From: Bacteroidia bacterium
GTDB taxonomy: Bacteria > Bacteroidota > Bacteroidia > Flavobacteriales > Flavobacteriaceae
Direction of reading: 5' to 3'
NCBI GenBank assembly: GCA_030428705.1
Contig: JAUIDI010000001.1
Coordinates: 682,001-746,000, forward strand
DNA length: 64,000 nt
The translations under genes were made by a program, and so were the position numbers. Within the stretch, counting starts at the first letter, position 1; every line of letters starts with the position of its first letter. Below the pieces are notes generated by a model. That model searched no databases and had not been told where the DNA came from. It worked only from the letters and a program-made list of their open reading frames with translations. This document shows, piece after piece, positions 26,405 to 35,088 of this stretch.

Positions 26405-28042
26405 ATGAAAAAAGTTTCCTTTGCGGCACTCGCCGCAGTTTTTATTATTGCTTCCTGTAGTGATGAAACTACGATTTATAGTGACCCTTCCGATGATGTA
26501 TTAATGGAGAGCAGCGAAGCTGTTTTGGAGAACAGTGTGGTATTCGACAACTCCGGAGTACTCGATATTTTTGAGGAAGATGGTCTGACAGGTAAATTTT
26601 CACTGACGGCAAAAAACGAAGAGGCCGGTGATTACCCATTGACCTTGGTGGCACAAATAGAACCGCCATCGTTCAACGGAGGGGAGAATCTAACGGCCTC
26701 CCATGTCTATGTCGAAGGAAATTACGCCTACGTTTCGTATAACACGGTCGAAGATGCCTATGTCGGCGGAATCGATATCATTGATGTCAGGGACCCGAAC
26801 CGTCCAAGGGTAAGATCTCGCCTATACTACGTAAACGCTGATGTTAATTCTATTGCCTATAACGACGGATATGTTTACGCTGTTGGCGGTGTGGATTCAG
26901 AAAAATCGGTCAGGGCCACAAGCAATTCTTTTGTTGCCAAAATAAGGGCTTCGAACGGATATCTGGATACCGATAATATCCTTTACGGATTTCAGGAAGG
27001 TTTTAATGCCAACGATGTAAAAGTTACCTCAAACGAAGTATTGGTCACTAGTGGAAGAGACGGTTATTTGACCGTTTATAACAAGGCCGATCTGACCATT
27101 CAGAACTCGGCACCCTTTGCGGACTTGCGCTCGGTAGCTTTAAATGGAAATTCCATTGCCGTTTTGGATGCCAGCAAGGGGGTGGATCTATTGGATGCCA
27201 ATTTACAGACTGTTCGTGCGATTTCAATCGATTCCGATTTCGGCAGTGCTTCAAAAAGAACCTTGGACTTTTCGGACGACAAGATTGTGGTATCCGAAGG
27301 TTCGAACGGGGCAGGAGTTTATAACCCGAATACGGGTTCATTGATCGAATATGTACCTATATTGATAAACCCTGAAGGTGTGGCTACCAGTGACATTGTA
27401 ACCAACGCCGTAGCGTTGAACCAAGAAGTATTGTTGATGGCCAACGGAGGTGCCGGTCTATGTTTATCGGAAGACCAAGGCAACAATACCGATTTGGTAG
27501 GTATCATTGAGCTTAATGGATCTATTAATTTTGTGGCCTCAAAAGACGATTATGTTTTTGCCGCTTCTGGCAAGGAAGGTCTGCAGATCATAAAATTGAA
27601 CAGGCCCGATGAAAGCCTGGTAAACCGATGTGCATCCTTATCTGAATATAAAGGCAGTTCCAATTTACAGGTTTCCCAAGGAGAGACCAAGGAATACCGA
27701 GGTTCGAAAAGATTCAACAGTATAACGGTCGATGGTTCTTTATTGCTCTGTGGATCATGGACGACCAACAATAGTAATTTTATAAACGAGAATGGCCTTT
27801 TCGAAATGAACGGGGTTTTATCCGTTGGTCGTAACAACAAGCGAAAAAATATAACCGTAGGTAAAAATGCCACTTTTAGGGTCGAAGGCAACCTCAACAT
27901 TTATGGAGATTTGATTTTAGAAGATGGTTCCACTATTGAATTCATAGGTGAAGGTTCGGTCGTTAACATTTTCGGAAGTGTAAAAAAATCAGGTACCGTA
28001 TCGGTTGAAGGCCAATTTGTTGACGTACAGAACAAGTTCTAA
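26405..28042 (+). CDS. Lipoprotein with LVIVD-like propeller and beta-helical tail
   Basis: 545 residues with lipobox IIASC (Cys 19). From about 80 to 410 there are repeated blocks such as GGIDIIDVRDPNRPRV, YVYAVGG and YVFAASGKEGLQIIKL, which resemble LVIVD-type beta-propeller repeats. From about 425 the character changes to short hydrophobic strands (NSITVDGSLLLCGSW, NGVLSVGRNNKRKNITVG, GNLNIYGDLILEDGSTIEF), which read as a right-handed beta-helix or similar repeat tail. Such proteins are surface or periplasmic and often bind other molecules. The function is not known. Confidence 0.75.
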   Translation: MKKVSFAALAAVFIIASCSDETTIYSDPSDDVLMESSEAVLENSVVFDNSGVLDIFEEDGLTGKFSLTAKNEEAGDYPLTLVAQIEPPSFNGGENLTASHVYVEGNYAYVSYNTVEDAYVGGIDIIDVRDPNRPRVRSRLYYVNADVNSIAYNDGYVYAVGGVDSEKSVRATSNSFVAKIRASNGYLDTDNILYGFQEGFNANDVKVTSNEVLVTSGRDGYLTVYNKADLTIQNSAPFADLRSVALNGNSIAVLDASKGVDLLDANLQTVRAISIDSDFGSASKRTLDFSDDKIVVSEGSNGAGVYNPNTGSLIEYVPILINPEGVATSDIVTNAVALNQEVLLMANGGAGLCLSEDQGNNTDLVGIIELNGSINFVASKDDYVFAASGKEGLQIIKLNRPDESLVNRCASLSEYKGSSNLQVSQGETKEYRGSKRFNSITVDGSLLLCGSWTTNNSNFINENGLFEMNGVLSVGRNNKRKNITVGKNATFRVEGNLNIYGDLILEDGSTIEFIGEGSVVNIFGSVKKSGTVSVEGQFVDVQNKF

Positions 28043-28064
28043 AACAACGAATACGATTGAAATA

Positions 28065-28096
28065 AAAGACCCCGACCAAAATTGGTCGGGGTCTTT
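28065..28096. terminator. Bidirectional hairpin terminator
   Basis: Perfect 15-base arms (28065-28079 and 28082-28096, AAAGACCCCGACCAA) with a minimal loop sit between the converging lipoprotein and TlpA-like genes, with T-rich sequence on both outer sides. Confidence 0.85.
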
Positions 28097-28117
28097 CGAT
28101 TTTATAGATATTCTGTC

Positions 28118-29251
28118 TTAATTCAGCAGTTCGGCCACTTTCTCTTCTAAAGCCGCGCCACGTAAATTTTTACCGACAATTACCCCGTTCTCATCCAAAA
28201 GAAATGCAGCGGGAATGGCCTCTACATTATAGAGCCTGGCAATAGGATCGTTGAAATAGGCCAAATTCGAAACTTGGTTCCAAGTCAATCCATCGTCGGC
28301 TATGGCCTTGTTCCAGTCTTCTGCCTTTCTGTCCAGTGAAACGCCCACAATATTAAGCCCTTTGCTATGATATTTGTTATATACCTTAAGCACATTGGGA
28401 TTTTCAGCTCGACAAGGTTTGCACCAGGCCGCCCAAAAATCCACAAGGGTAACTTTGCCCATTGCATCGGCCAGGGCCAATTCCGTTCCTTCGGGCGTAG
28501 GACCTGAAAAGAGTGGTGCCGTGGCACCGATTTCGGTATTTTTTTCTCTTTCCGCCTTCGATTTCATTTCCTCCAGTTCGTCCAAGACCTTTTTTGCGGT
28601 ACTGGTTTCCTTGACCTTGTCGGAAAGTCCGTCATAAAGCGCTTGGATTTCTTCAACAGGGAACAATCTTGAAGCTATTACCCTTTCTACCAATAAAACC
28701 GATATCAAGGCATCCGGATTTTCCTTAATGAAATTGACTTCAAATTCCTTGGCTTCATCCTGTAAATCGGTCATCTCGTCATTTAAAGCCGCTGTGGTTG
28801 CTTCATCTTTTGCCAATGTGGCTTTCTGATAATCTTCTTGAATCGATCTGAACTTGCTCGATATGGCCTGTGAATTCTCCATGTAATCGGCAAAAAAGTC
28901 ATTTTGCGGCCCACCTCCCAATTTAGGCATTCCCAAGCTATCCTTATGTGCCATCACCGTTATCTCACCATTTTCCAAGATTACGGGAGAATAGCCCATA
29001 AGTTTGTCGATGAAAACATAATGCACTTCAGGTGCGTCAACGGGATCTCCACTAAACACATACGATCCATTTTCAACAGTGGTCGTATCTACGTCCACAG
29101 GCACCATGTTATCTCCCATTTTTCTCAAATAGACCTGGGTTCCGTTTTCGACTTCCCCGGTGAGATTTCCGGTTATGGTATAGCCTTGAGGTTTTTGACT
29201 GCAGGCCATGAACAATAGTGCTATTGTCGAGACCAGTATTAGTTTTTTCAT
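28118..29251 (-). CDS. TlpA-like thioredoxin-fold lipoprotein with DUF4369-type N-terminus
   Basis: 377 residues from ATG 29249-29251; the ATG at 29272 lies within the promoter (-7 box at 29270-29277) and is rejected. Lipobox LLFMACSQ (Cys about 14). An N-terminal beta domain (about 22-120, TITGNLTGEVENGTQVYLRK) resembles DUF4369. A helical spacer follows (about 125-230). The C-terminal thioredoxin domain (about 235-377) carries WAAWCKPCRAENP with the CxxC pair and a cis-Pro region EAIPAAFLLDENG. It would act as a thiol-disulfide oxidoreductase or reductant carrier in the periplasm; the partner is unknown. Confidence 0.9.
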   Translation of the reverse strand: MKKLILVSTIALLFMACSQKPQGYTITGNLTGEVENGTQVYLRKMGDNMVPVDVDTTTVENGSYVFSGDPVDAPEVHYVFIDKLMGYSPVILENGEITVMAHKDSLGMPKLGGGPQNDFFADYMENSQAISSKFRSIQEDYQKATLAKDEATTAALNDEMTDLQDEAKEFEVNFIKENPDALISVLLVERVIASRLFPVEEIQALYDGLSDKVKETSTAKKVLDELEEMKSKAEREKNTEIGATAPLFSGPTPEGTELALADAMGKVTLVDFWAAWCKPCRAENPNVLKVYNKYHSKGLNIVGVSLDRKAEDWNKAIADDGLTWNQVSNLAYFNDPIARLYNVEAIPAAFLLDENGVIVGKNLRGAALEEKVAELLN

Positions 29252-29269
29252 CTGATGCGTTTTATGGGA

Positions 29270-29277
29270 CAAAAATA
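29270..29277 (-). promoter_or_regulatory. -7 box of the TlpA-like gene
   Basis: Reads TATTTTTG on the minus strand, an exact TAnnTTTG match, with a leader of about 13 bases to the ATG at 29251. Confidence 0.5.
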
Positions 29278-29296
29278 GCGATATAAGCGGATATAA

Positions 29297-29330
29297 AAAA
29301 AGCCCCTGAAATCAAATCCCCAGGACTTTT
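29297..29330 (-). terminator. Terminator of the 29348 membrane-protein gene
   Basis: Imperfect stem (AAAAGcCCCTG with CAGGaCTTTT, 29297-29307 and 29321-29330) followed on the minus strand by a run of six Ts, just after the stop of the 169-residue gene. Confidence 0.6.
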
Positions 29331-29347
29331 AACTAAGTAAATAGCTT

Positions 29348-29857
29348 TTAAAATTGATACCTCACACCAAGAGCAACATCAAAATCGAAGCGATCCGAAA
29401 AATTTCCGTATCCGACGACTCCAATTTCCGGCCTGAAATCCAGGGAGAGTAAAAGTGGAAAATCGAAATTACATTCGATTCCGATATCACCTGCCGCAAA
29501 AACGAACAGTCCCCCTTCAGGTTCGACTGCAGGGCCGAGATTGGCCGGTACGGGGTCAAAATTGACGCTTCCGGCACCGCCCCCGACACCATAATACCAA
29601 TTAAAATTACCGTCGATATGATGGATCCATTGGTAAACACCGGCAAGTTTAATGGCGTCATATTGGCGATGATCGCGCCAACCCAGATCCAATTCCAACC
29701 GATTGTACCTAAAAAGTGATTTCTGATATGAAATTTCGGCACCGAAGCCATCGCTATCACCCAAGCGCAGCCCTATGGCGTGATCTGCGATCTCTTGACC
29801 GCTAATGCTGAAAGTGATAAAGAAAATAACTAAAGGGATGATTTTCGTAATTTTCAT
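29348..29857 (-). CDS. Small outer-membrane beta-barrel-like protein
   Basis: 169 residues with a signal peptide (MKITKIIPLVIFFITFSISGQ). The mature part alternates aromatic and small residues in strands (GLRLGDSDGFGAEISYQKSL, WYYGVGGGAGSV, LSLDFRPEIGVVGY) and ends in GVRYQF, a typical C-terminal phenylalanine of outer-membrane barrels. It probably inserts in the outer membrane as an eight-strand barrel. The function is unknown. It lies just upstream of the TlpA-like gene on the same strand but is separated from it by a terminator. Confidence 0.7.
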   Translation of the reverse strand: MKITKIIPLVIFFITFSISGQEIADHAIGLRLGDSDGFGAEISYQKSLFRYNRLELDLGWRDHRQYDAIKLAGVYQWIHHIDGNFNWYYGVGGGAGSVNFDPVPANLGPAVEPEGGLFVFAAGDIGIECNFDFPLLLSLDFRPEIGVVGYGNFSDRFDFDVALGVRYQF

Positions 29858-29936
29858 ATAGTCTTGAATTAAGTTTGACTTTAAAATATAGGGTTCAAGA
29901 GTAAAAACTTACTTTAGCCTTTAAAATTGTCCGGCA

Positions 29937-32846
29937 GTGATCAAAAATTTATTTAAAGATTTAAAGGATACGCTTGAAGGGGAGTTTCAACAAGATGCGT
30001 TGACCACCGCGCTTTATGCTACCGATGCTTCCGTATATCGTAAGATTCCGATGGCTGTCGCCTACCCAAAAACGGTCGATGATATTCGAAAACTAGTCTT
30101 GTTCGCTCAAAAGAATAACTTGGGATTGATACCAAGAACTGCGGGGACTTCTTTGGCAGGCCAATGTGTCGGGGATGGAATCGTGGTAGACGTGTCCCGC
30201 TATTTTACCAAGATTATCCATCTCGACGAACAAAAAAAACAGGTCACTGTACAGCCTGGTGTTATCCGGGACGAACTCAATCAGTATTTGGAACCGTTTG
30301 GGCTATTTTTTGGCCCGAATACCTCTACCTCAAATCGATGCATGATCGGCGGTATGGTCGGGAACAATTCATCTGGAACCACGTCAATACAAAATGGGGT
30401 GACCCGCGACAAGGTGGTATCTATGCAAACCATACTTTCAGATGGAAGCCAAGTCGAGTTCAAGAAGCTTTCCGATGATGGTTTTAATAGAAAACAGTAC
30501 GAAAATACATTTGAAGCATCTATTTATAGAAATATATATAATGAATTAATTGACAAAGAAATACAAAAAAATATTTTAAAAGAGTTTCCAAAACTCGGAA
30601 TCCATCGTAGAAACACGGGTTATGCGGTCGATGAACTATTGAAATACGAACATTTTGGAGGTGCAAATTCCGAAATCAATATGTGTGAACTGTTATGCGG
30701 TAGTGAAGGAACTTTGGCCTTTACTACCGAAATCACCTTGCAATTGGATGATTTACCACCGAAGTTATCGGCAATGGTTGTAACGCACTATAAAACCTTG
30801 GAGCATTGCCTAGCCGATGTCGCACCGGTTATGGGGCATAACCTTCATACCTGCGAAATGATGGATAAGGTTATTCTCGACTGTACCAAAAACAATCGGG
30901 AGCAATTGAGAAATCGATTTTTTGTCGAAGGGGATCCAGCGGCATTATTGATGTTGGAAGTAAGGGATTCATCCGAAGAAGGACTTGAAAGCCAATTGAA
31001 AAACTTATTGGAGACCATCAGCGCATCCGGTCTCAGCTATGCCAATCCCATTCTGAGGGGAGCGGATATTAATAAGGCCGTGGAACTTCGAAAGGCGGGT
31101 CTGGGCTTATTGGGCAATATCGTCGGCGATAAAAAAGCTGTTGCGTGTATCGAAGATACCGCAGTCGCCCTTGAAGATTTAAAGGATTTCATAGGTGAGT
31201 TCACTCAGATTATGAACGATTACGGACAAGATGCGGTTTATTATGCCCATGCCGGTGCCGGGGAACTTCATTTGAGACCGATTCTAAACCTGAAGAAGTC
31301 AAACGATGTTGCTTTATTCAGGTCGATTACCACGGATGTTGCCAAACTGACCAAAAAATACAGAGGTTCTTTTAGCGGGGAACATGGCGATGGCATTGTA
31401 AGGGCGGAATTCATTCCACTGATGATAGGCGAAGAGAATTACGAATTGTTGAAACGGATCAAATCGTATTTTGACCCGAACAACATTTTTAATCCCGGTA
31501 AGATTGTCGATGCCTATCCAATGGACGTATCGTTGCGTTATGAGGTTGATCGTGATGAGCCAAAAATCGAAACATTATTGGATTTTTCCGATAGTCAGGG
31601 TATACTTAAAGCGGCCGAAAAATGCAATGGAAGCGGTGATTGTCGAAAAACCCATCATATGGCAGGCGCCATGTGCCCAAGCTATCACGCGACGAAGAAT
31701 GAAAAAGATACGACACGGGGCAGGGCGAACGCCTTACGAGAATTCTTGACCACATCCGAAAAGCGAAATAAGTTCGATCAAAAAGAACTAAAAGAGGTTT
31801 TCGACCTGTGCTTGAGCTGTAAGGCCTGTTCAAGTGAATGTCCCAGTAATGTTGATGTTGCGTCGCTCAAGGCCGAATTCCAATACCAATATCAAGAAGC
31901 CAATGGCTATTCGATGAGGGCAAAATTGTTTGCGCATAACCATAGTCTGAATACATTGGCGAGTAAGGCGTCCGGTATTATCAATACCATCTATACTTCA
32001 AAAATTTTGGGAGGACTTTTAAAGAAATTCACGGGAGTGGCCCCAGAACGTAGTTTTCCAAAAATTTATAGTTTTGATTTTGATAAGTATTTGTTAAATA
32101 TTAAAAATGAACATGTTACTTCAAAACAAAAAGTTGCACTATATATTGACGAATTTACCCAACATTTAGATGTAGAAGTGGGAAAAGACGCTATTGAAGT
32201 ACTCGTTCGATTGGGATACGAGGTACAGCTTTTCTATGCTGAAAGTGGGCGTACCCATATTTCGAAGGGTTTTTTAAAGCAAGCCCAAAAGCTCGCATTA
32301 AAAAATATTCCCCTGCTCAAGAAATATGCGGATGAAAAAATTCCCGTAATCGGATTGGAACCTTCCGCTATATTGACCTTCAGGGATGAATATAGGCGGT
32401 TGTCAACGCAAGATTCCTTGGGCGATTTGGAAAAAAACTGCTTTCTGATAGAGGAATTCATGGCGCAGCAAATCGAAGTCGGTGAAATCACACCGAATCT
32501 ATTTACCTCAAATCCGCAAAAAGTCAAGATTCACAACCACTGCCATCAAAAGGCCCTGAGCAATCAAAAGGTGACTTTTGATATGTTGAACCTTCCCGAG
32601 AATTATGAGGTCTCCATTATTGCTTCGGGATGTTGCGGAATGGCTGGTTCTTTTGGGTACGAAAAGGAACATTATCAAACAAGCATGCAAATAGGAAGCC
32701 TAAAATTATTCCCTGCTATCAACAAAACGGACGACGATGTCATAATCGCCGCAAATGGCACGAGTTGCAGACATCAAATTTTCGATGGTACAAAAAGACA
32801 GGCTTTGCATCCGATTTCAATTCTGAAGAACGCATTACTCCGATAA
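29937..32846 (+). CDS. FAD-linked and Fe-S oxidoreductase (GlcD/D-lactate dehydrogenase type)
   Basis: 969 residues from a GTG start. Order of domains: FAD-binding PCMH-like domain (about 38-200, PRTAGTSLAGQCVGDGIVVD, GGMVGNNSSGTTS), FAD-oxidase C-terminal domain (about 230-510, ending GEHGDGIVRAEF and FDPNNIFNPGKI), two iron-sulfur Cys groups (CNGSGDCRKTHHMAGAMC and CLSCKACSSECP, about 560-640) and a C-terminal CCG domain (HNHCHQKAL, ASGCCGMAGSFGY). It resembles the fused D-lactate/glycolate/2-hydroxyglutarate dehydrogenases such as YdiJ. It would oxidise a 2-hydroxyacid and pass electrons to the quinone pool. The substrate is not fixed by sequence. The stop overlaps the convergent LpxH-like gene by 12 bases. 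Confidence 0.92.
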   Translation: MIKNLFKDLKDTLEGEFQQDALTTALYATDASVYRKIPMAVAYPKTVDDIRKLVLFAQKNNLGLIPRTAGTSLAGQCVGDGIVVDVSRYFTKIIHLDEQKKQVTVQPGVIRDELNQYLEPFGLFFGPNTSTSNRCMIGGMVGNNSSGTTSIQNGVTRDKVVSMQTILSDGSQVEFKKLSDDGFNRKQYENTFEASIYRNIYNELIDKEIQKNILKEFPKLGIHRRNTGYAVDELLKYEHFGGANSEINMCELLCGSEGTLAFTTEITLQLDDLPPKLSAMVVTHYKTLEHCLADVAPVMGHNLHTCEMMDKVILDCTKNNREQLRNRFFVEGDPAALLMLEVRDSSEEGLESQLKNLLETISASGLSYANPILRGADINKAVELRKAGLGLLGNIVGDKKAVACIEDTAVALEDLKDFIGEFTQIMNDYGQDAVYYAHAGAGELHLRPILNLKKSNDVALFRSITTDVAKLTKKYRGSFSGEHGDGIVRAEFIPLMIGEENYELLKRIKSYFDPNNIFNPGKIVDAYPMDVSLRYEVDRDEPKIETLLDFSDSQGILKAAEKCNGSGDCRKTHHMAGAMCPSYHATKNEKDTTRGRANALREFLTTSEKRNKFDQKELKEVFDLCLSCKACSSECPSNVDVASLKAEFQYQYQEANGYSMRAKLFAHNHSLNTLASKASGIINTIYTSKILGGLLKKFTGVAPERSFPKIYSFDFDKYLLNIKNEHVTSKQKVALYIDEFTQHLDVEVGKDAIEVLVRLGYEVQLFYAESGRTHISKGFLKQAQKLALKNIPLLKKYADEKIPVIGLEPSAILTFRDEYRRLSTQDSLGDLEKNCFLIEEFMAQQIEVGEITPNLFTSNPQKVKIHNHCHQKALSNQKVTFDMLNLPENYEVSIIASGCCGMAGSFGYEKEHYQTSMQIGSLKLFPAINKTDDDVIIAANGTSCRHQIFDGTKRQALHPISILKNALLR

Positions 32847-33695
32847 AGGCTCGCCCTCCATTTCGCCCTGTTTCTTTCCGGTCATAATCGAGGACAGCAA
32901 TTCCTGCATGTCCATATCTTTTAACTCTTCATCCGCAAAGAACGGGGATAATTTATCGTGGCTGTACCGATATATTTTCCAACGTTTGAAAGAATATTCC
33001 AAAGCGGTAAGGTTTTCCACCCAATCGCCCGAATTGAGATAGGTGCAACTTCCTTTTTTTGTAGTTCTGATCTCTTTTTTTGGTTGATGGATGTGGCCAC
33101 ATATAACGTAGTCATATTCATTGTCGATGGCTACATCGATTGCCGATTTCTCAAAATCGGAAACAAATTTGGGGGTTCCCGCTGTGCTGTTCTTTATTTT
33201 TTTTGACAATGAGTAACGTTCCTTTCCCATTTTGATTAGGCCCCAATTTACAGCCTTATTGAAACGGATAAGGAAACTATATCCGTAACTGCCTAACCTA
33301 GCAAACCACTTCGCGTTTTGAATGGAAGCATCGAATACATCCCCGTGAAAAAACCAAGCTTTTTTGCCATCGAGGTTCAGAACCAGTTTGTCCACAATAT
33401 GCAGGTTGCCCATTGACGTACCGCTGAATTTTCGAAGCGTTTCATCGTGATTTCCGGTAATGTAATATACTTCGGTTCCTTTCGACGCCATTCCGATCAG
33501 TTTGAGGAGTACTTTCATGTGCGAGGCGGGGAAATAATGCTTGTTGAACTGCCAGATATCGATGATATCACCGTTTAAGATCAATCGTTTGGGCTCGATG
33601 CTGTTCAGGTAAACAATTAGCTCGTCGGCGTGGCAACCATAGGTTCCGAGATGGACATCGGAAACGACTGCAATATCGATTTTACGTTTTTTCAA
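32835..33695 (-). CDS. LpxH-like UDP-2,3-diacylglucosamine diphosphatase (metallophosphoesterase)
   Basis: 286 residues of the calcineurin-like fold with the metal ligand motifs DVHLG (about 11-15), NGDIIDIW (about 40-47), GNHDE (about 80-84), and GHIHQPKK (about 195-202). The N-terminal DVHLGTYGCHADELI is typical of the LpxH-like enzymes of Bacteroidota, which remove UMP from UDP-diacylglucosamine in lipid A synthesis; a related phosphoesterase role is possible. The start codon is TTG at 33693-33695: a stop codon lies directly upstream in frame and no ATG keeps the first metal motif. A -7 box (TAATTTTG, 33712-33719) leaves a leader of about ten bases. Confidence 0.85.
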   Translation of the reverse strand: MKKRKIDIAVVSDVHLGTYGCHADELIVYLNSIEPKRLILNGDIIDIWQFNKHYFPASHMKVLLKLIGMASKGTEVYYITGNHDETLRKFSGTSMGNLHIVDKLVLNLDGKKAWFFHGDVFDASIQNAKWFARLGSYGYSFLIRFNKAVNWGLIKMGKERYSLSKKIKNSTAGTPKFVSDFEKSAIDVAIDNEYDYVICGHIHQPKKEIRTTKKGSCTYLNSGDWVENLTALEYSFKRWKIYRYSHDKLSPFFADEELKDMDMQELLSSIMTGKKQGEMEGEPLSE

Positions 33696-33711
33696 TCAAG
33701 GTAGTTTGACA

Positions 33712-33719
33712 CAAAATTA
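33712..33719 (-). promoter_or_regulatory. -7 box of the LpxH-like gene
   Basis: Reads TAATTTTG on the minus strand, an exact TAnnTTTG match. Its position supports the TTG start at 33695. Confidence 0.5.
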
Positions 33720-33855
33720 AACCCTTCGGTATAATTTATCCTAAGCATAAAATCATGATTTCATGACGACAAGGTTAATTTTATATTAACAATACATGTC
33801 TTTGTTAAGCCATTATTAAGCACGGGGTAAATTTTTCTATCTCTCCATTAAGATT

Positions 33856-33863
33856 TACCTTTG
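33856..33863 (+). promoter_or_regulatory. Candidate -7 box of aroC
   Basis: TACCTTTG fits TAnnTTTG. If used, the aroC leader is about 95 bases and contains a long-range stem (TAAAGGG at 33896-33902 with CCCTTTA at 33931-33937). No clear -33 box is seen. Confidence 0.35.
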
Positions 33864-33963
33864 AATGGAAGTAGAAAAAAAATATTTAGAATAATTAAAG
33901 GGCGGTTATTGCAATGGTTTTGTTGGCTGCCCCTTTATCTTCTTAACCCTTTAGCTTTTAGGA

Positions 33964-35028
33964 ATGTCAGGAAACATTTTTGGAAATCTGTTTAAATTGA
34001 CCACTTTCGGCGAATCGCACGGAGTCGCCATAGGTGGCGTATTGGACGGATGTCCTTCCGGCATAGCGCTTGATTTCGAGGCTATTCAAAAAGAACTTGA
34101 CAGAAGAAAACCCGGACAGTCCGCCATTGTTACCCAAAGGAAAGAGCCTGATACGGTAGAATTCTACTCTGGGATATTCGAAGGAAAAACTACCGGTACA
34201 CCGATTGGTTTCGCGATTCATAACACCAATCAAAAATCAAAGGACTACTCGCACATCAAAGATTCGTACCGCCCTTCGCACGCCGACTATGTGTACGATA
34301 AAAAATACGGGTTCAGGGATTATCGCGGAGGTGGTAGAAGTTCGGCCCGGGAAACGGCAAGCAGGGTAGTGGCAGGCGCCATAGCCAAGCAATTTTTAAA
34401 GGACATTAAAATCAATGCCTTCGTTTCTCAAGTGGGTGATTTGAAGTTGGAAAAGAATTATACGGAACTAGACCTGTCCATGACGGAATCGAACCCCGTG
34501 CGTTGCCCCGATCCAGAAATGGCTTCAAAAATGGAGGCCTATATTAAGGACGTCAAAAAAGAAGGTGACACCATTGGTGGTATTATTACCTGTGTCGCTC
34601 AGAACGTTCCTATTGGCTTGGGCGAACCGGTTTTTGACAAACTGCACGCCGAACTTGGCAAGGCCATGTTATCGATCAATGCCGTCAAGGGTTTTGAATA
34701 TGGTAGCGGTTTTGAAGGGGTTAAAATGAAGGGTAGTGCGCACAACGACCAATTCAATCCCGACGGAAGTACTCGAACAAACTATAGTGGTGGTATTCAA
34801 GGAGGTATAAGCAATGGAATGGACATTTACTTTAATACTGCATTCAAACCTGTGGCCACAATTATAAAACCCTATGAGACCATTGACAAGGAGGGTAACA
34901 AGGTGCAAACACAGGGGAAAGGCCGACACGATCCCTGCGTCGTACCCAGGGCGGTACCGATCGTCGAAGCGATGACGGCGTTGGTATTGGCCGATTTTAT
35001 GTTGCTAGAGCGAACTTCAAAGTTGTAG
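33964..35028 (+). CDS. aroC: Chorismate synthase
   Basis: 354 residues with all three family signatures: [18 protein letters not shown] (about 13-30), [20 protein letters not shown] (about 122-141) and [17 protein letters not shown] (about 321-337), plus [16 protein letters not shown] in between. It converts 5-enolpyruvylshikimate 3-phosphate to chorismate using reduced FMN, the last step of the shared aromatic pathway. The length is normal. It is a single-gene unit followed by the symporter gene, 60 bases later on the same strand. Confidence 0.97.
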   Translation: MSGNIFGNLFKLTTFGESHGVAIGGVLDGCPSGIALDFEAIQKELDRRKPGQSAIVTQRKEPDTVEFYSGIFEGKTTGTPIGFAIHNTNQKSKDYSHIKDSYRPSHADYVYDKKYGFRDYRGGGRSSARETASRVVAGAIAKQFLKDIKINAFVSQVGDLKLEKNYTELDLSMTESNPVRCPDPEMASKMEAYIKDVKKEGDTIGGIITCVAQNVPIGLGEPVFDKLHAELGKAMLSINAVKGFEYGSGFEGVKMKGSAHNDQFNPDGSTRTNYSGGIQGGISNGMDIYFNTAFKPVATIIKPYETIDKEGNKVQTQGKGRHDPCVVPRAVPIVEAMTALVLADFMLLERTSKL

Positions 35029-35088
35029 GCAGGGGTATTCGTCAATTTCACCTCAAATTGGTATATTACCGGTCTAAACCAAACTTAA

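Noticed and set aside
33896-33937. Rho-independent terminator before aroC
   Set aside because: The stem is only seven bases with a 28-base loop and there is no T run; no upstream plus-strand gene ends here.
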